From the NCBI RefSeq assembly GCF_900103975.1, contig NZ_FNIR01000005.1, forward strand, positions 255,934 to 319,933: DNA of 64,000 nucleotides, read 5' to 3'. Positions within the stretch are counted from its first letter, which is position 1. The number at the start of each line of letters is the position of its first letter. This document shows, piece after piece, positions 1 to 8,702 of this stretch. Position numbers and translations under genes: made by a program. The notes below the pieces were generated by a model, which was not told where the DNA came from, searched no databases, and saw only the letters and a program-made list of their open reading frames with translations. The stretch comes from Klenkia soli. GTDB lineage: Bacteria; Actinomycetota; Actinomycetes; Mycobacteriales; Geodermatophilaceae.

Positions 1-83
1 ATCGGGCACTCCGTGTCCGAGCTGCGCGTTCCGGGTAGTGCTGGTCTCGGCAACAACGCCGCAGCACGAGGAGGACGACGACC

Positions 84-560
84 ATGACCGCTTCGGTTTC
101 CATGCCCGCCGGGGGTGTCCAGGTGGGGACCTACGCCGACTACGCCCAGGCGCAGCGCGCGGTCGACTACCTCAGCGACGAGCAGTTCCCCGTCGAGAAC
201 GTGCAGATCGTCGGCACCGACCTCCGCTCCGTCGAGCAGGTCGTGGGTCGGCTCACCTACGGCCGCGCCGCCGGCGCCGGTGCTGCCTCCGGCGCCTGGT
301 TCGGTCTGTTCGTCGGGTTGCTGCTGGGCATCTTCGCCCCCGACGGCTCCAGCTGGATCAGCTCGGTGCTCACCGGCCTGGTCATCGGGCTGGTCTTCGG
401 CGCGCTGTTCGGCGTGGCCGGCTACGCCGCCACCCGGGGGCGCCGCGACTTCGCCACCACGGGCCAGAAGATCGTCGCCGGCCGCTACGACGTGCTCTGC
501 AACCCGCAGTTCGCCGAGCAGGCCCGCGCCCACCTGGCTCGCCTCAGCCTCAAGGGCTGA
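84..560 (+). CDS. YflT-type general stress protein, membrane-associated
   Basis: This 158-aa protein fits the YflT / general stress protein 17M family. The N-terminal segment (about residues 10-60) is the small alpha/beta fold seen in that family, with a VGTYADYAQAQRAVDYL-like opening. Two glycine-rich hydrophobic segments follow (about 65-90 and 95-120) and can span the membrane, so it is probably a small membrane stress protein. The biochemical role of the family is unknown. The ATG start is preceded by a good GAGGAGG ribosome binding site. Its TGA ends at 560 and the convergent methylase gene begins its stop at 561, so the two genes abut with no spacer. Confidence 0.8.
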   Translation: MTASVSMPAGGVQVGTYADYAQAQRAVDYLSDEQFPVENVQIVGTDLRSVEQVVGRLTYGRAAGAGAASGAWFGLFVGLLLGIFAPDGSSWISSVLTGLVIGLVFGALFGVAGYAATRGRRDFATTGQKIVAGRYDVLCNPQFAEQARAHLARLSLKG

Positions 561-1343
561 TCACCTGAGCTGGGCGAAGGCGACGGCGGCGGCCGCCGCG
601 ACGCCGAGGGAGTCCACGCCCGAGCGCATCGGGATGCGCGCCCGCACGTCGACCGCCGCCATCGCCCCGGCCGACAACCCGGGACCCTCGGCGCCGAGCA
701 GCAGCGCCGTCCGCGGGTGCTCGGCCGGGTCCAGCGAGCTCAGGTCGACCTCGGCGCCCGGGGTCAGCGCGACGGTGGTGAAGCCGGCCGCCCGCACCCG
801 CTCCAGGTCGCCGGGCCAGTCGGTGAGCACCCGCACCGGCAGGGTCAGCAGGTGGCCCATCGAGACCCGCACCGACCGCCGGTAGTACGGGTCGGCGCAG
901 GTCGGGTCCAGCAGCAGCGCGTCGATGCCCAGGGCGACGGCCGACCGGCCGATCGACCCGATGTTCTCGTGGTCGTTGAGCCCCTCGAGCACCGCGATCC
1001 GCCGGGAGCCGGCCAGGACGTCGGCCAGCTCGGGCTGGGCGGGCCGCTCGGCCGACGCCAGCACGCCCCGGGTCAGCCGGAAGCCGATGGTCTCCGACAC
1101 CACCCACTTGTCCGCCTCGTAGGCCGGCACGCCCGCGGGGAGGTCCAGCGCCGCCAGCCGCCCGGCGACGCCGTAGACCGCCCGCAGCGCGAGCCCGGTG
1201 GTCAGCAGCCGCTCGACCGCGGTGACGCCCTCGACCACCACCGGGCCGGTGCCGCGCGCCGTACCGGGACGACGGTCCCCCGCGTGCAGGTCGTGGAAGT
1301 CGGCCACCCGGGGATCGCGCGGGTCGGTGATCAGCTCGGGCAC
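561..1343 (-). CDS. TrmH/SpoU-family RNA 2'-O-ribose methyltransferase
   Basis: This 260-aa protein is a SPOUT-class methyltransferase that should transfer a methyl group from SAM to a ribose 2'-OH of rRNA or tRNA. The three SpoU motifs are visible: NDHENIGSIGRSA (about 140-152), LLLGAEGPGLS (about 216-226) and IPMRSGVDSLGVAAA near the C-terminus. The N-terminal part resembles the substrate-binding region of TrmH-like enzymes. The start is GTG at 1343. Rv0881 of M. tuberculosis, as I remember it, is the same type of gene and is also near DUF2530 and DUF3027 genes, as here. The exact RNA target cannot be read from the sequence. Confidence 0.85.
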   Translation of the reverse strand: MPELITDPRDPRVADFHDLHAGDRRPGTARGTGPVVVEGVTAVERLLTTGLALRAVYGVAGRLAALDLPAGVPAYEADKWVVSETIGFRLTRGVLASAERPAQPELADVLAGSRRIAVLEGLNDHENIGSIGRSAVALGIDALLLDPTCADPYYRRSVRVSMGHLLTLPVRVLTDWPGDLERVRAAGFTTVALTPGAEVDLSSLDPAEHPRTALLLGAEGPGLSAGAMAAVDVRARIPMRSGVDSLGVAAAAAVAFAQLR

Positions 1344-1423
1344 GGCTGCCGATCATGCCCGCCGCGCCCGGCGGACCCGCGTTCGGACTGCAGGTCGGCC
1401 ACCCGGCGCGCACTGTGGGACGT

Positions 1424-2362
1424 GTGACCACCACCGTGATCGGCGCCGGCATCGCCGGCATCGCCGCCGCCAGCGCCCTGCGCGACGCCGACCGGCCGGT
1501 CCGGGTCCTGGACCGGGGACGCCGCCCCGGGGGGCGGATGGCCGGCCGCGAGCTGCACGGCCGGGTGGTCGACCTCGGCGCCTCCTACCTCACCGCCACC
1601 GCGGGCACCGCGTTCGCCGACGTCGTCGCCGACTGGGTGGACCGCGGGGTGGCCCGGGAGTGGACCGACACCTTCGCCGTCGCCGGACCCGACGGGCTGA
1701 CCGACCGGAAGACCGGCCCGATGCGCTACGGGGCCGCCGGCGGGCTGCGTTCGCTCGTGGTCGACCTGGCGCGCGACCTCGACCTCACCAGCGGGCGCAC
1801 GGTGCAGCAGGTCGGCGCCGGCCCGGTCGTCGACGGCGAGGCGACCGACGCCGTCGTCCTCGCGCTGCCCGACCCGCAGGCCCGCCGGCTGCTCGACCCG
1901 GGGTCGCCGACCGAGCGGGTGCTCGACGCCCGCGGGTGGCAGGCCACCCTCGCGGTCGTGCTGGGGTGGGCCGACCGCCGCTGGGCCGCCGACCTGCACG
2001 GGGTCTTCGTCAACGACCACCCGAGCCTCGAGTGGATCGCCGACGACGGCGACCGGCGAGGAGACGGCGCCGGGGTGCTGGTCGCGCACACGACCCCCGC
2101 CTTCGCCGCCGGCCACCTCGCCGAGCCCGCCGCGGCCGGCCCCGGGGTCGCCGCCGCGGTCTGCGCGCTGCTGGACCTGCCCGAACCGGCGTGGACGCAC
2201 GTGCACCGCTGGACCTTCGCCAAGCCGGCCGACCCGCGCCGCGCGCCCTTCCACCTGGCCGACGGCATCGGCATCTGCGGCGACGGGTGGTCGGCGCCGT
2301 CGAAGGTCGAGAGCGCCTGGACCTCGGGCCACCTGCTGGGTCAGGAGCTCGCCCGCGGCTGA
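1424..2362 (+). CDS. FAD-dependent oxidoreductase, renalase / amine oxidase-like
   Basis: The 312-aa product starts directly with a Rossmann dinucleotide fold, TTTVIGAGIAGIAAASAL, followed by an acidic strand end and the RPGGRMA segment typical of flavin amine oxidase and renalase-like proteins. A C-terminal FAD-binding element is visible as GIGICGDGW...SAWTSGHLLGQELA. The GTG at 1424 is chosen because it places the GxGxxG motif at the N-terminus; the frame is open upstream to 1355, but that extension has no family similarity. The substrate is unknown. It runs divergently from the SpoU methylase with an 80-bp spacer. Confidence 0.8.
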   Translation: MTTTVIGAGIAGIAAASALRDADRPVRVLDRGRRPGGRMAGRELHGRVVDLGASYLTATAGTAFADVVADWVDRGVAREWTDTFAVAGPDGLTDRKTGPMRYGAAGGLRSLVVDLARDLDLTSGRTVQQVGAGPVVDGEATDAVVLALPDPQARRLLDPGSPTERVLDARGWQATLAVVLGWADRRWAADLHGVFVNDHPSLEWIADDGDRRGDGAGVLVAHTTPAFAAGHLAEPAAAGPGVAAAVCALLDLPEPAWTHVHRWTFAKPADPRRAPFHLADGIGICGDGWSAPSKVESAWTSGHLLGQELARG

Positions 2363-2365
2363 GCA

Positions 2366-2390
2366 GGTCGGGGTCGTCGTACCCCCGACC
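2366..2390 (+). terminator. Short hairpin after the oxidoreductase
   Basis: Inverted arms GGTCGGGG (2366-2373) and CCCCGACC (2383-2390) enclose a 9-nt loop directly after the stop at 2362. No U-tract follows, as is common in high-GC actinobacteria. It probably ends transcription before the MFS gene. Confidence 0.45.
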
Positions 2391-2453
2391 GATGATCCTC
2401 GGGCACCGGAGACGTCCTCACTGCGACCGTCCCGCCCCGAGGAGGAGCCCGCG

Positions 2454-3878
2454 ATGAGCCGCACCCCCGCACTGGACCTCTCGTCGGCCCCCGAGCGGGC
2501 CTTCGCGCACGTGCTCGGCAACAACCTGCTGGTCTCGGTCATGAACTGCACGGTGTGGTTCGCGTTGACCTTCTGGGTGTTCCTCGAGACCGGCTCGGTG
2601 TTCGGCACCGGGCTGATCGCCGGCATCTTCCTGGTGGCCACGGCGTCCACCGGGATCTGGTTCGGCAGCCTGGTCGACCACCACCGCAAGCACGCGGTGA
2701 TGCAGGCCTCGGCGGTCGCCTCCGCGGTGCTCTACGCGGTGTCCCTCGCCGTGCTGCTGCTGGCGCCCGACGCGTCCTTCACGACGGTGGCCAGCGTGCC
2801 CCTGTGGGTGTTCGTCGTGCTGCTCATGCTCGGCGTCATCGCGGGCAACCCGCGGTCGATCGCGCTGCCCACGCTGGTCACCCTCCTGGTCCCGGCCGAC
2901 CGGCGGGACCGCGCGAACGGGTTGGTCGGCACCGTCACCGGCGCCTCGATGCTGGTCACGTCGGTGATCAGCGGGCTCCTGGTCGCCTACGGCGGGATGA
3001 CCGCGGTGCTGGTGCTGGCCCTCGCCGTCCTCGCGGTCTCCGTCGGCCACCTCGCCCGGGTGCACCTCCCCGAGCCGGGGGTGGTGACCACCGGGTCCGA
3101 CGCGGGCGCCGGGGTGGACCTGCGGGGCACGCTGCGGCTGGTCCGCGGGGTCCCCGGGCTGCTGCCGCTGATCCTGTTCTCCTGCCTCAACAACTTCCTC
3201 GGCGGCGGGTTCATGGCGCTCATGGACCCCTACGGCCTGTCGCTGGTGTCGGTGCAGACCTGGGGCCTGCTCTGGGGCGCGTTGTCCGCGCTGCTGGTCC
3301 TCGGGGGCCTGCTCGTGGCCCGGATCGGGCTGGGCAGCCGCCCGATCCGCCTGCTGCTGCTGGCCAACGTGGTCATGTGGGCCGGGACGATGCTCTTCCC
3401 GCTGGTCTCGTCGGTGCTGACCCTCACGGTGGCGATGGCGGCGTTCATGCTGGTCATGCCGTTCGCGGAGGCCGCCGAGCAGACCGTGCTGCAGCGGGTG
3501 GTGCCCTACGAGCGCCAGGGCCGGGTGTTCGGGTTCGCGCAGAGCGTCGAGCAGGCCGCGTCGCCGCTCACGGCGTTCCTGATCGCGCCCATCACCCAGT
3601 TCCTCGTCATCCCCGCCATGACCGACGGCGCCGCCGCGGACGCGATCGGCAGCTGGTTCGGCACGGGTCCGGCCCGCGGCATCGCACTCGTGCTCGTGGT
3701 GACCGGGGCCCTCGGGCTGCTCGTGGTCGGCCTGGCGTTCCTGACCCCGGCCTACCGCCGGCTGTCCGCGGCGTACGCGGCCAGCCCCGCCCCCGATCCC
3801 GAGCCGGGCACCGCCACGAGCCCGCCGCCGGCCGCCGGGGTGCCGGCGGCCCTCGCCGCCGGGGGCGAGCCGACCTAG
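2454..3878 (+). CDS. MFS transporter, probable drug or metabolite exporter
   Basis: This 474-aa membrane protein has about 12 hydrophobic helices. It has the MFS loop 2-3 pattern (GSLVDHHRKHAVM) and a conserved segment VVPYERQGRVFGFAQSVEQAASP found in MFS_3-type exporters. The C-terminal 35 residues are Ala/Pro-rich and probably disordered in the cytoplasm. ATG 2454 follows a GAGGAGG ribosome binding site. The gene ends 10 bp before an ABC exporter operon on the same strand, so the genes may be co-transcribed, although a possible -10 element overlaps the stop codon. The substrate cannot be inferred. Confidence 0.85.
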   Translation: MSRTPALDLSSAPERAFAHVLGNNLLVSVMNCTVWFALTFWVFLETGSVFGTGLIAGIFLVATASTGIWFGSLVDHHRKHAVMQASAVASAVLYAVSLAVLLLAPDASFTTVASVPLWVFVVLLMLGVIAGNPRSIALPTLVTLLVPADRRDRANGLVGTVTGASMLVTSVISGLLVAYGGMTAVLVLALAVLAVSVGHLARVHLPEPGVVTTGSDAGAGVDLRGTLRLVRGVPGLLPLILFSCLNNFLGGGFMALMDPYGLSLVSVQTWGLLWGALSALLVLGGLLVARIGLGSRPIRLLLLANVVMWAGTMLFPLVSSVLTLTVAMAAFMLVMPFAEAAEQTVLQRVVPYERQGRVFGFAQSVEQAASPLTAFLIAPITQFLVIPAMTDGAAADAIGSWFGTGPARGIALVLVVTGALGLLVVGLAFLTPAYRRLSAAYAASPAPDPEPGTATSPPPAAGVPAALAAGGEPT

Positions 3879-3881
3879 GCT
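3876..3881 (+). promoter_or_regulatory. Predicted -10 element for a leaderless ABC operon transcript
   Basis: TAGGCT matches the actinobacterial TANNNT -10 consensus and lies exactly 7 nt before the ATG at 3889. The first three bases are the TAG stop codon of the upstream MFS gene. No Shine-Dalgarno sequence is present in the 7-nt gap, which fits a leaderless mRNA. Confidence 0.5.
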
Positions 3882-3888
3882 GCCGGCG

Positions 3889-4572
3889 ATGGCCCTCGCC
3901 CCGACCGGCCCCGCGGCCGCCTGCGACCGGGTCGTCAAGACCTACCGCACGGCGACCGAGTCGGTCACCGCGCTGGCCGACGTGAGCGTGCAGGTCCCCC
4001 GCGGCCGGGTGACCTGCGTCGTCGGGCCGTCGGGGTCGGGCAAGAGCTCGCTGCTGCGGCTGCTGGCCTGCGTCGACTCCCCCGACTCCGGGTCGGTCAC
4101 CGTCGGCGGCGAGCGGGTGGACCACCTCGGGGCCCGGGGGCGCCGGCGGCTGCGCCGGCGGCAGGTGTCCTACCTGTTCCAGCGTCCCGGCGACAACCTG
4201 CTGCCCTACCTGACCGCCGTCGAGCAGGTCCGGCTGGCCGCCGACCTCCGCGGCGCCCGGGTGGACGACGACCAGGTGCAGCAGCTGCTCGCGCGGTTGG
4301 GGCTGGCCCACCGCGCCGACCACCACCCGGTGCAGCTGTCCGGCGGTGAGCAGCAGCGGCTGGCGGTGGCCTGCGGCGTGGTCGGCGGTCCCGCGCTGGT
4401 CGTCGCCGACGAGCCGACCGCCGAGCTGGACACCGCGGCCGCCGTCCGGGTGCTCGGGGCCATGGAGTCCCTGGCCGCCGACGGCGTGGGGTTCGTCGTC
4501 TCCAGCCACGACCCGCGGGTGATGGCGATCGCCGACGGTTTCGTCCGGCTGGACCAGGGGCGGCTCGTGTGA
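3889..4572 (+). CDS. ABC transporter ATP-binding protein (MacB/LolD type)
   Basis: The 227-aa protein is a complete ABC ATPase. It has Walker [10 protein letters not shown] (about 45-53), Q-loop YLFQRP, signature LSGGEQQR, Walker B ALVVADEP, and an H-loop histidine in SSHDPR. Its size and the following FtsX-type permease place it in the MacB/LolD-like exporter group. It overlaps the next ATPase gene by 4 bp (GTGA) and is the first gene of a three-gene ABC operon. The substrate is not evident; such systems move peptides, lipids or antibiotics, or act as mechanotransmitters. Confidence 0.9.
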   Translation: MALAPTGPAAACDRVVKTYRTATESVTALADVSVQVPRGRVTCVVGPSGSGKSSLLRLLACVDSPDSGSVTVGGERVDHLGARGRRRLRRRQVSYLFQRPGDNLLPYLTAVEQVRLAADLRGARVDDDQVQQLLARLGLAHRADHHPVQLSGGEQQRLAVACGVVGGPALVVADEPTAELDTAAAVRVLGAMESLAADGVGFVVSSHDPRVMAIADGFVRLDQGRLV

Positions 4573-5234
4573 GCGCCGTGCGGGCCTCGGGGGTGCGCAA
4601 GTGCTTCACCCGCGGAGCCGAGACGGTGACCGCGCTGGACGGCGTCGACCTCGTCGTGGACGCCGGTCAGGTCGTGGCGCTGGTCGGCCCGTCCGGCTCG
4701 GGGAAGTCCACCCTGCTGGCCGTGCTGTGCGGCTGGGAGGTCCCCGACGCCGGGGCGCTCGTGGTCGGGGGCGGTGGTGCTCCCGACGCCCAGGGCTGGG
4801 GCGAGCTGGCCCTGGTCCCGCAGGCGCTGGGCCTGGTCGCCGACCTCTCCCTGCTGGACAACGTGCTGCTCCCGGCCCGGCTGCGCGGCCCCCACCGCCG
4901 GTCGGCGGCCCCGACCGCGCTCGCCGGGCAGCTGCTGGCCGGGTTCGGCCTGGACCACCTGACCGACCGGTACCCGCACCAGGTCTCCCTCGGTGAGCAG
5001 CAGCGGGCCGCCGTCGCCCGGGCGCTGGTCCTGCGCCCCGCCCTGCTGCTGGCCGACGAACCGACCGCGCACCAGGACCGCGAGCACGCCGACCGGTTGC
5101 TCGACGCCCTGCACGACGCCGCCGACGACGGCACCGCCGTGCTGGTCGCCACCCACGACGAGGTCGCCTGGTCCCGGGCCGACCGGGTGGTGTCGATGCG
5201 CGACGGCCAGCTGACCGACGGGCCGCCGTCGTGA
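4569..5234 (+). CDS. ABC transporter ATP-binding protein, second subunit
   Basis: This 221-aa ATPase has Walker [10 protein letters not shown], a slightly degenerate signature VSLGEQQR, Walker B LLLADEP, and an H-loop ATHDEV. The signature Gly-Gly to Leu-Gly change may make it the less active partner of a heterodimer with the preceding ATPase. The GTG start overlaps the upstream TGA (GTGA), and its own stop overlaps the permease start in the same way, so all three genes are translationally coupled. Two ATPases with one very large permease is a common actinobacterial arrangement. Confidence 0.88.
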   Translation: MSAVRASGVRKCFTRGAETVTALDGVDLVVDAGQVVALVGPSGSGKSTLLAVLCGWEVPDAGALVVGGGGAPDAQGWGELALVPQALGLVADLSLLDNVLLPARLRGPHRRSAAPTALAGQLLAGFGLDHLTDRYPHQVSLGEQQRAAVARALVLRPALLLADEPTAHQDREHADRLLDALHDAADDGTAVLVATHDEVAWSRADRVVSMRDGQLTDGPPS

Positions 5235-7852
5235 GGGTGCTCCCGCCGTGGACCCGGGCGCCCCTGCTGGGGCTGCGCCAGCCGGCCGCCGTCCTCGCCG
5301 TCCTGGTGACCACCGCGATCCTGGCCTGCGCGGTGGCCAGCGCCCCGCTGTTCCTCTCCTCGGCCCGCTCCGCGGCGCTGCAGGAGCAGCTGGCCCCGCA
5401 GTGCGCCGAGGCGGCCTGGCCGGCGATCGGGATCTTCGCGCCGGCCCCGGTCGGGGAGCAGGCCGCGGTGGCCGTGGCCGGTGCGCCCCGGGCGGGGTGG
5501 GCATCCATCGGCCAGGACGCGGTGCCCGCGCTGCACCTGGGGTCCTCCCTCGGGCCCGGCGGGAACCCGCAGACCGGGGTGCCGGTCACCGGCCCCGGGG
5601 GCGAGCGCCTCAGCCAGCCCGCACAGGTGTTCTGGCAGCCCGGAGCCCTCGACCACGTGCAGGTGGTCGCCGGGGCCGGTGGCCGGGGTGTGTGGCTGCC
5701 GGCGTCCTACGCCGAGGCCGCGGGGGCTTCCGCCGGGGGCACCATCACCGTGGGCGACGCACCCCTGACCGTGGCCGGGGTCTACACCGACCTGTTCGAC
5801 ACCGAACCCGGCGCCTACTGGTGCGACCACGCCGACCTGTTCACCAACGCCGCCAGCGCCGACACCCCGCCCCCCGCGCTCCTGCTGGCCACCGACCCGC
5901 AGACGGTGGTCGCCCTGGCGGCCGCCGTCGGGGGGTCGCTGCGGGCCACCGCCGCGGTGCCCGAGGACGGCAGCCGGCTCACCGCCAGCCGGGCCGAGGA
6001 GCTCGCTGCGCAGACCGCGACCGCCCTGGCCGCCGCGACCGCCGCCGCGGGCACCGGGGCCGGCGGCCCGGACCCCCGCCTGGCCGACGCGCGGGACCGC
6101 GCCGTGCAGCTGGAGCAGGGGCTGCGCGGACCGGTCGTCCCGGTCGCGGTCGCCGGTGGGCTGCTCGCGCTCGTGCTGGTGGCCGCGGCGGGGAGCGCCT
6201 GGGCCGACCGCCGGGCGACGGAGGTCCGGCTGCTGGCCGCCCGCGGGGTCGGCCCGGTGCCGTTGGCCGGCAAGGCGGCCCTGGAGCTCGGCGCGCCCGC
6301 CCTGGTCGGCGCCGCGCTGGGTGGGGCGGCGGCCCGGTTGCTGGTCGGGGCGCTGGGGCCGGCCCCGGAGCTGGACCCCGGGGCGACCTCGGCGGCCGTG
6401 CTGGTCGGGGCCGCGGCGTTCGTCGTCGGCCTGGGCGCGGCCGCCGTGGTCGCCGGGCTCCGGGCCCGGGGGATGGCCGAGCGCCCGCTCGGTGCCGCCC
6501 CCAGCTGGCCGGCCCGGGTGCCGTGGGAGGTGGCCCTGCTGCTGGCCGCCGGGGGCTGCTGGCTGCTCCTGGAGGGTCGGGACGCCGTCGTGTCGCAGGC
6601 AGGTGTGGCCCAGGTCAACGGGCTGCTGGTGGCCTTCCCGCTGCTGGCGCTGGCCGGGGCGGCCGTGCTGCTGGCCCGGCTGCTCACGGCGGCGCTCCCC
6701 CGGGTGCGCCGGTGGGCCGGTGGGCGCGGGATCCCGGTCTTCCTCGCCGTGAACCGGCTGACCGCGGCCCGGGGCGCCGCGGCCGTGCTGCTCGTCGCCG
6801 TCGCCCTGCCCGTCGCGGTGCTCGGGTACACCGCCACGCTGACCGCCGGCTCCGCGGCGACCCTGACGGCGAAGGTCGGCGTCCAGCTGGGAGCCGGGGG
6901 CTTCGCGGCCACGGCCACCCGCGTCGACCCCGCCGCCGTCCGGGGCGGCCCCGGCACCACCGTCACCCGGTACGCCGACTCCACGCTCACCGGCGCCGAC
7001 GGCGACCGCGTCGCCGTCCAGACCCTGGGGGTCGACCCCGCGACGTTCGCCGGCACCGCCTTCTGGGTCGACTCCTTCGCCGACCGGTCCCTCGACGACC
7101 TCGTCACGGCCCTCACCCGCGAGGGCGGCGCCGTCCCCGTGGTGGCGGCCGGGCTCCCGCCCGGGCCCTACCGGCTCGACCTGGGGAGCCTCCCGGTCGA
7201 CGTCGAGGTGGTCGCCACCGCCGACGTGCTGCCCGGACGACGCTCGGGCGACCCCGTCGTCCTCGTGGCCCGGGACCGGGTGCCCGAGGTGCCGCCGACC
7301 GCCGGGGCCGACCAGTCGGTCGAGCGGTGGACCGACGGCGACGTCGCGGTGGCCGCGCAGGCCCTGCGGGACGCGGGGGCGGTCCGGGTGACGGTCACGG
7401 TGCCCGACGACGTCCGGCGGACGGCGAACTTCCTGGGCATCACCTGGACCTTCGGCTACCTCGCCGCGCTGGCCGTGTTCATCGGCGTGATCGGCGCCGC
7501 GGGGCTGCTGCTGCACCTGGAGGCCCGCTCGCGCAGCCGGGTCGCCGGCTACGTGATGGCCCGCCGGATCGGGCTCACGCGCGGGGCGCACCTGCGCTCG
7601 CTGCTGGTCGAGCTGGTCGGGGTCGCCGCCGCCGGGGTCGTCCTCGGCGGGGCGCTGGCCGTCGGCGCCGTGGCGGCGGTCTACCGGCGCCTGGACGTCG
7701 ACCTCCTCCGGCCACCCACGCCGCTGCTCGACGTCCCGTGGCCGGCGCTGGCGGCCACCGTGCTGGTGGCGCTGGCCGTCGCCGGGCTGGCCGCCCTCCA
7801 CGGGCAGCGGGCCGCCGACCGGGCCGACCCGGCGAGCGTCCTCCGCGGGTGA
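5231..7852 (+). CDS. FtsX-like ABC transporter permease, large
   Basis: The 873-aa protein has an N-terminal membrane helix (about 17-38), a large extracytoplasmic domain, a helix cluster around 300-420 with an FtsX-type segment (WADRRATEVRLLAARGVG), a second cluster around 430-540, a second extracytoplasmic domain, and a C-terminal FtsX unit (about 745-860) with RIGLTRGAHLRSLLVEL. Two FtsX units in one chain fit a pseudo-dimeric permease served by the two coupled ATPases. The GTG start overlaps the upstream stop by 4 bp. Exported substrate unknown. Confidence 0.85.
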   Translation: MRVLPPWTRAPLLGLRQPAAVLAVLVTTAILACAVASAPLFLSSARSAALQEQLAPQCAEAAWPAIGIFAPAPVGEQAAVAVAGAPRAGWASIGQDAVPALHLGSSLGPGGNPQTGVPVTGPGGERLSQPAQVFWQPGALDHVQVVAGAGGRGVWLPASYAEAAGASAGGTITVGDAPLTVAGVYTDLFDTEPGAYWCDHADLFTNAASADTPPPALLLATDPQTVVALAAAVGGSLRATAAVPEDGSRLTASRAEELAAQTATALAAATAAAGTGAGGPDPRLADARDRAVQLEQGLRGPVVPVAVAGGLLALVLVAAAGSAWADRRATEVRLLAARGVGPVPLAGKAALELGAPALVGAALGGAAARLLVGALGPAPELDPGATSAAVLVGAAAFVVGLGAAAVVAGLRARGMAERPLGAAPSWPARVPWEVALLLAAGGCWLLLEGRDAVVSQAGVAQVNGLLVAFPLLALAGAAVLLARLLTAALPRVRRWAGGRGIPVFLAVNRLTAARGAAAVLLVAVALPVAVLGYTATLTAGSAATLTAKVGVQLGAGGFAATATRVDPAAVRGGPGTTVTRYADSTLTGADGDRVAVQTLGVDPATFAGTAFWVDSFADRSLDDLVTALTREGGAVPVVAAGLPPGPYRLDLGSLPVDVEVVATADVLPGRRSGDPVVLVARDRVPEVPPTAGADQSVERWTDGDVAVAAQALRDAGAVRVTVTVPDDVRRTANFLGITWTFGYLAALAVFIGVIGAAGLLLHLEARSRSRVAGYVMARRIGLTRGAHLRSLLVELVGVAAAGVVLGGALAVGAVAAVYRRLDVDLLRPPTPLLDVPWPALAATVLVALAVAGLAALHGQRAADRADPASVLRG

Positions 7853-7871
7853 AGGACCTCGTCGCCCCACC

Positions 7872-8675
7872 TCACCGGGCGGTGCGGGCCAGCTGACGGG
7901 ACTGCGCGACCAGCCGGCCGGTGGAGTCCCAGACCCGGTAGTCCTCGTCGACCCAGCCGCCGGAGGCCTCCCCGCCACGGGCCTCGACCAGGCACCAGCC
8001 CGGCGCCGGCAGCGCCCGCACGAGGGTCTGCAGCTGCACCGTGGGTGCCCAGCCCAGCTGACCGGTGGCCCACGAGGTGGGCGGCAGCGCGTCGGTGAAC
8101 GCCACCAGGCCGAGCGGGTCGGGCTCGCGGCCGTCGGCGAACCGCAACCAGGCCCGGATCACCGGCTCGTCGGAGAACTCGCCCAGCGCCCAGCCCGCGG
8201 TCAACGGGTCCAGCCGGGTCTCCACCTGCTGCGAGAGCCCCGGGACCGGCATCCCGGGCGGCGCCAGGTGCGCGTGCTCGGCGATGGAGAAGCAGTCCTC
8301 GACCGGGGTCGCGGCCGGCGGGGGCACCGGGTGGTCGGGCGTCGCGTCGGGCAACGTCGCCGTGGTCACCTGGACCGTGACCGCCGGGCCGGTGGCGTCG
8401 GCGAGCACGACGTGCACGTGCTGCAGGGTCCGGCCGGCCCGGCCGGCGGTGACGGTCAGGGTGGCCGGTCCCGGGGCGGCCACCCGCAGGTAGCTGGCCG
8501 ACAGGGCCACCGGGTGCGCGTGCGGTGACGCCTCGACGGCGGCCCGGGCCGCCACCGCCAGCAGGTACCCGCCGTTGAGGATGCCGCCGCCGACGTCCCA
8601 GCCCGGGTCGAGCTCGGCGGTGAACCCGCCGTCGACGGGGGTCAGGGCGGTGGCGGACTCGAAGCTCTGCGGCAC
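7872..8675 (-). CDS. Acyl-CoA thioesterase, TesB-like double hot-dog
   Basis: The 267-aa product resembles TesB-like thioesterases (4HBT_3 type) that hydrolyse acyl-CoA to free acid and CoA. Visible features are the hot-dog entry segment GILNGGYLLAVAARAA (about 30-45), a SASYLRVAAPGPATL strand pair, and a C-terminal repeat ending WVDEDYRVWDSTGRLVAQSRQLA, which is the classic TesB C-terminal pattern. GTG 8675 is chosen because the family similarity begins at PQSF; the frame is open far upstream but without homology. It is divergent from the aldo/keto reductase with a 27-bp gap. Confidence 0.8.
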   Translation of the reverse strand: MPQSFESATALTPVDGGFTAELDPGWDVGGGILNGGYLLAVAARAAVEASPHAHPVALSASYLRVAAPGPATLTVTAGRAGRTLQHVHVVLADATGPAVTVQVTTATLPDATPDHPVPPPAATPVEDCFSIAEHAHLAPPGMPVPGLSQQVETRLDPLTAGWALGEFSDEPVIRAWLRFADGREPDPLGLVAFTDALPPTSWATGQLGWAPTVQLQTLVRALPAPGWCLVEARGGEASGGWVDEDYRVWDSTGRLVAQSRQLARTAR

Positions 8676-8702
8676 CCGGCACAGGGTGCCAGTGTGGGTC
8701 GC

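Noticed and set aside
4667..7978. Very long open frame (over 1,100 codons) on the minus strand opposite the ABC operon
   Set aside because: It is a shadow of the ABC transporter genes: composition is Gly/Arg/Gln/His-rich with no domain, and the plus strand encodes three clear ABC proteins.
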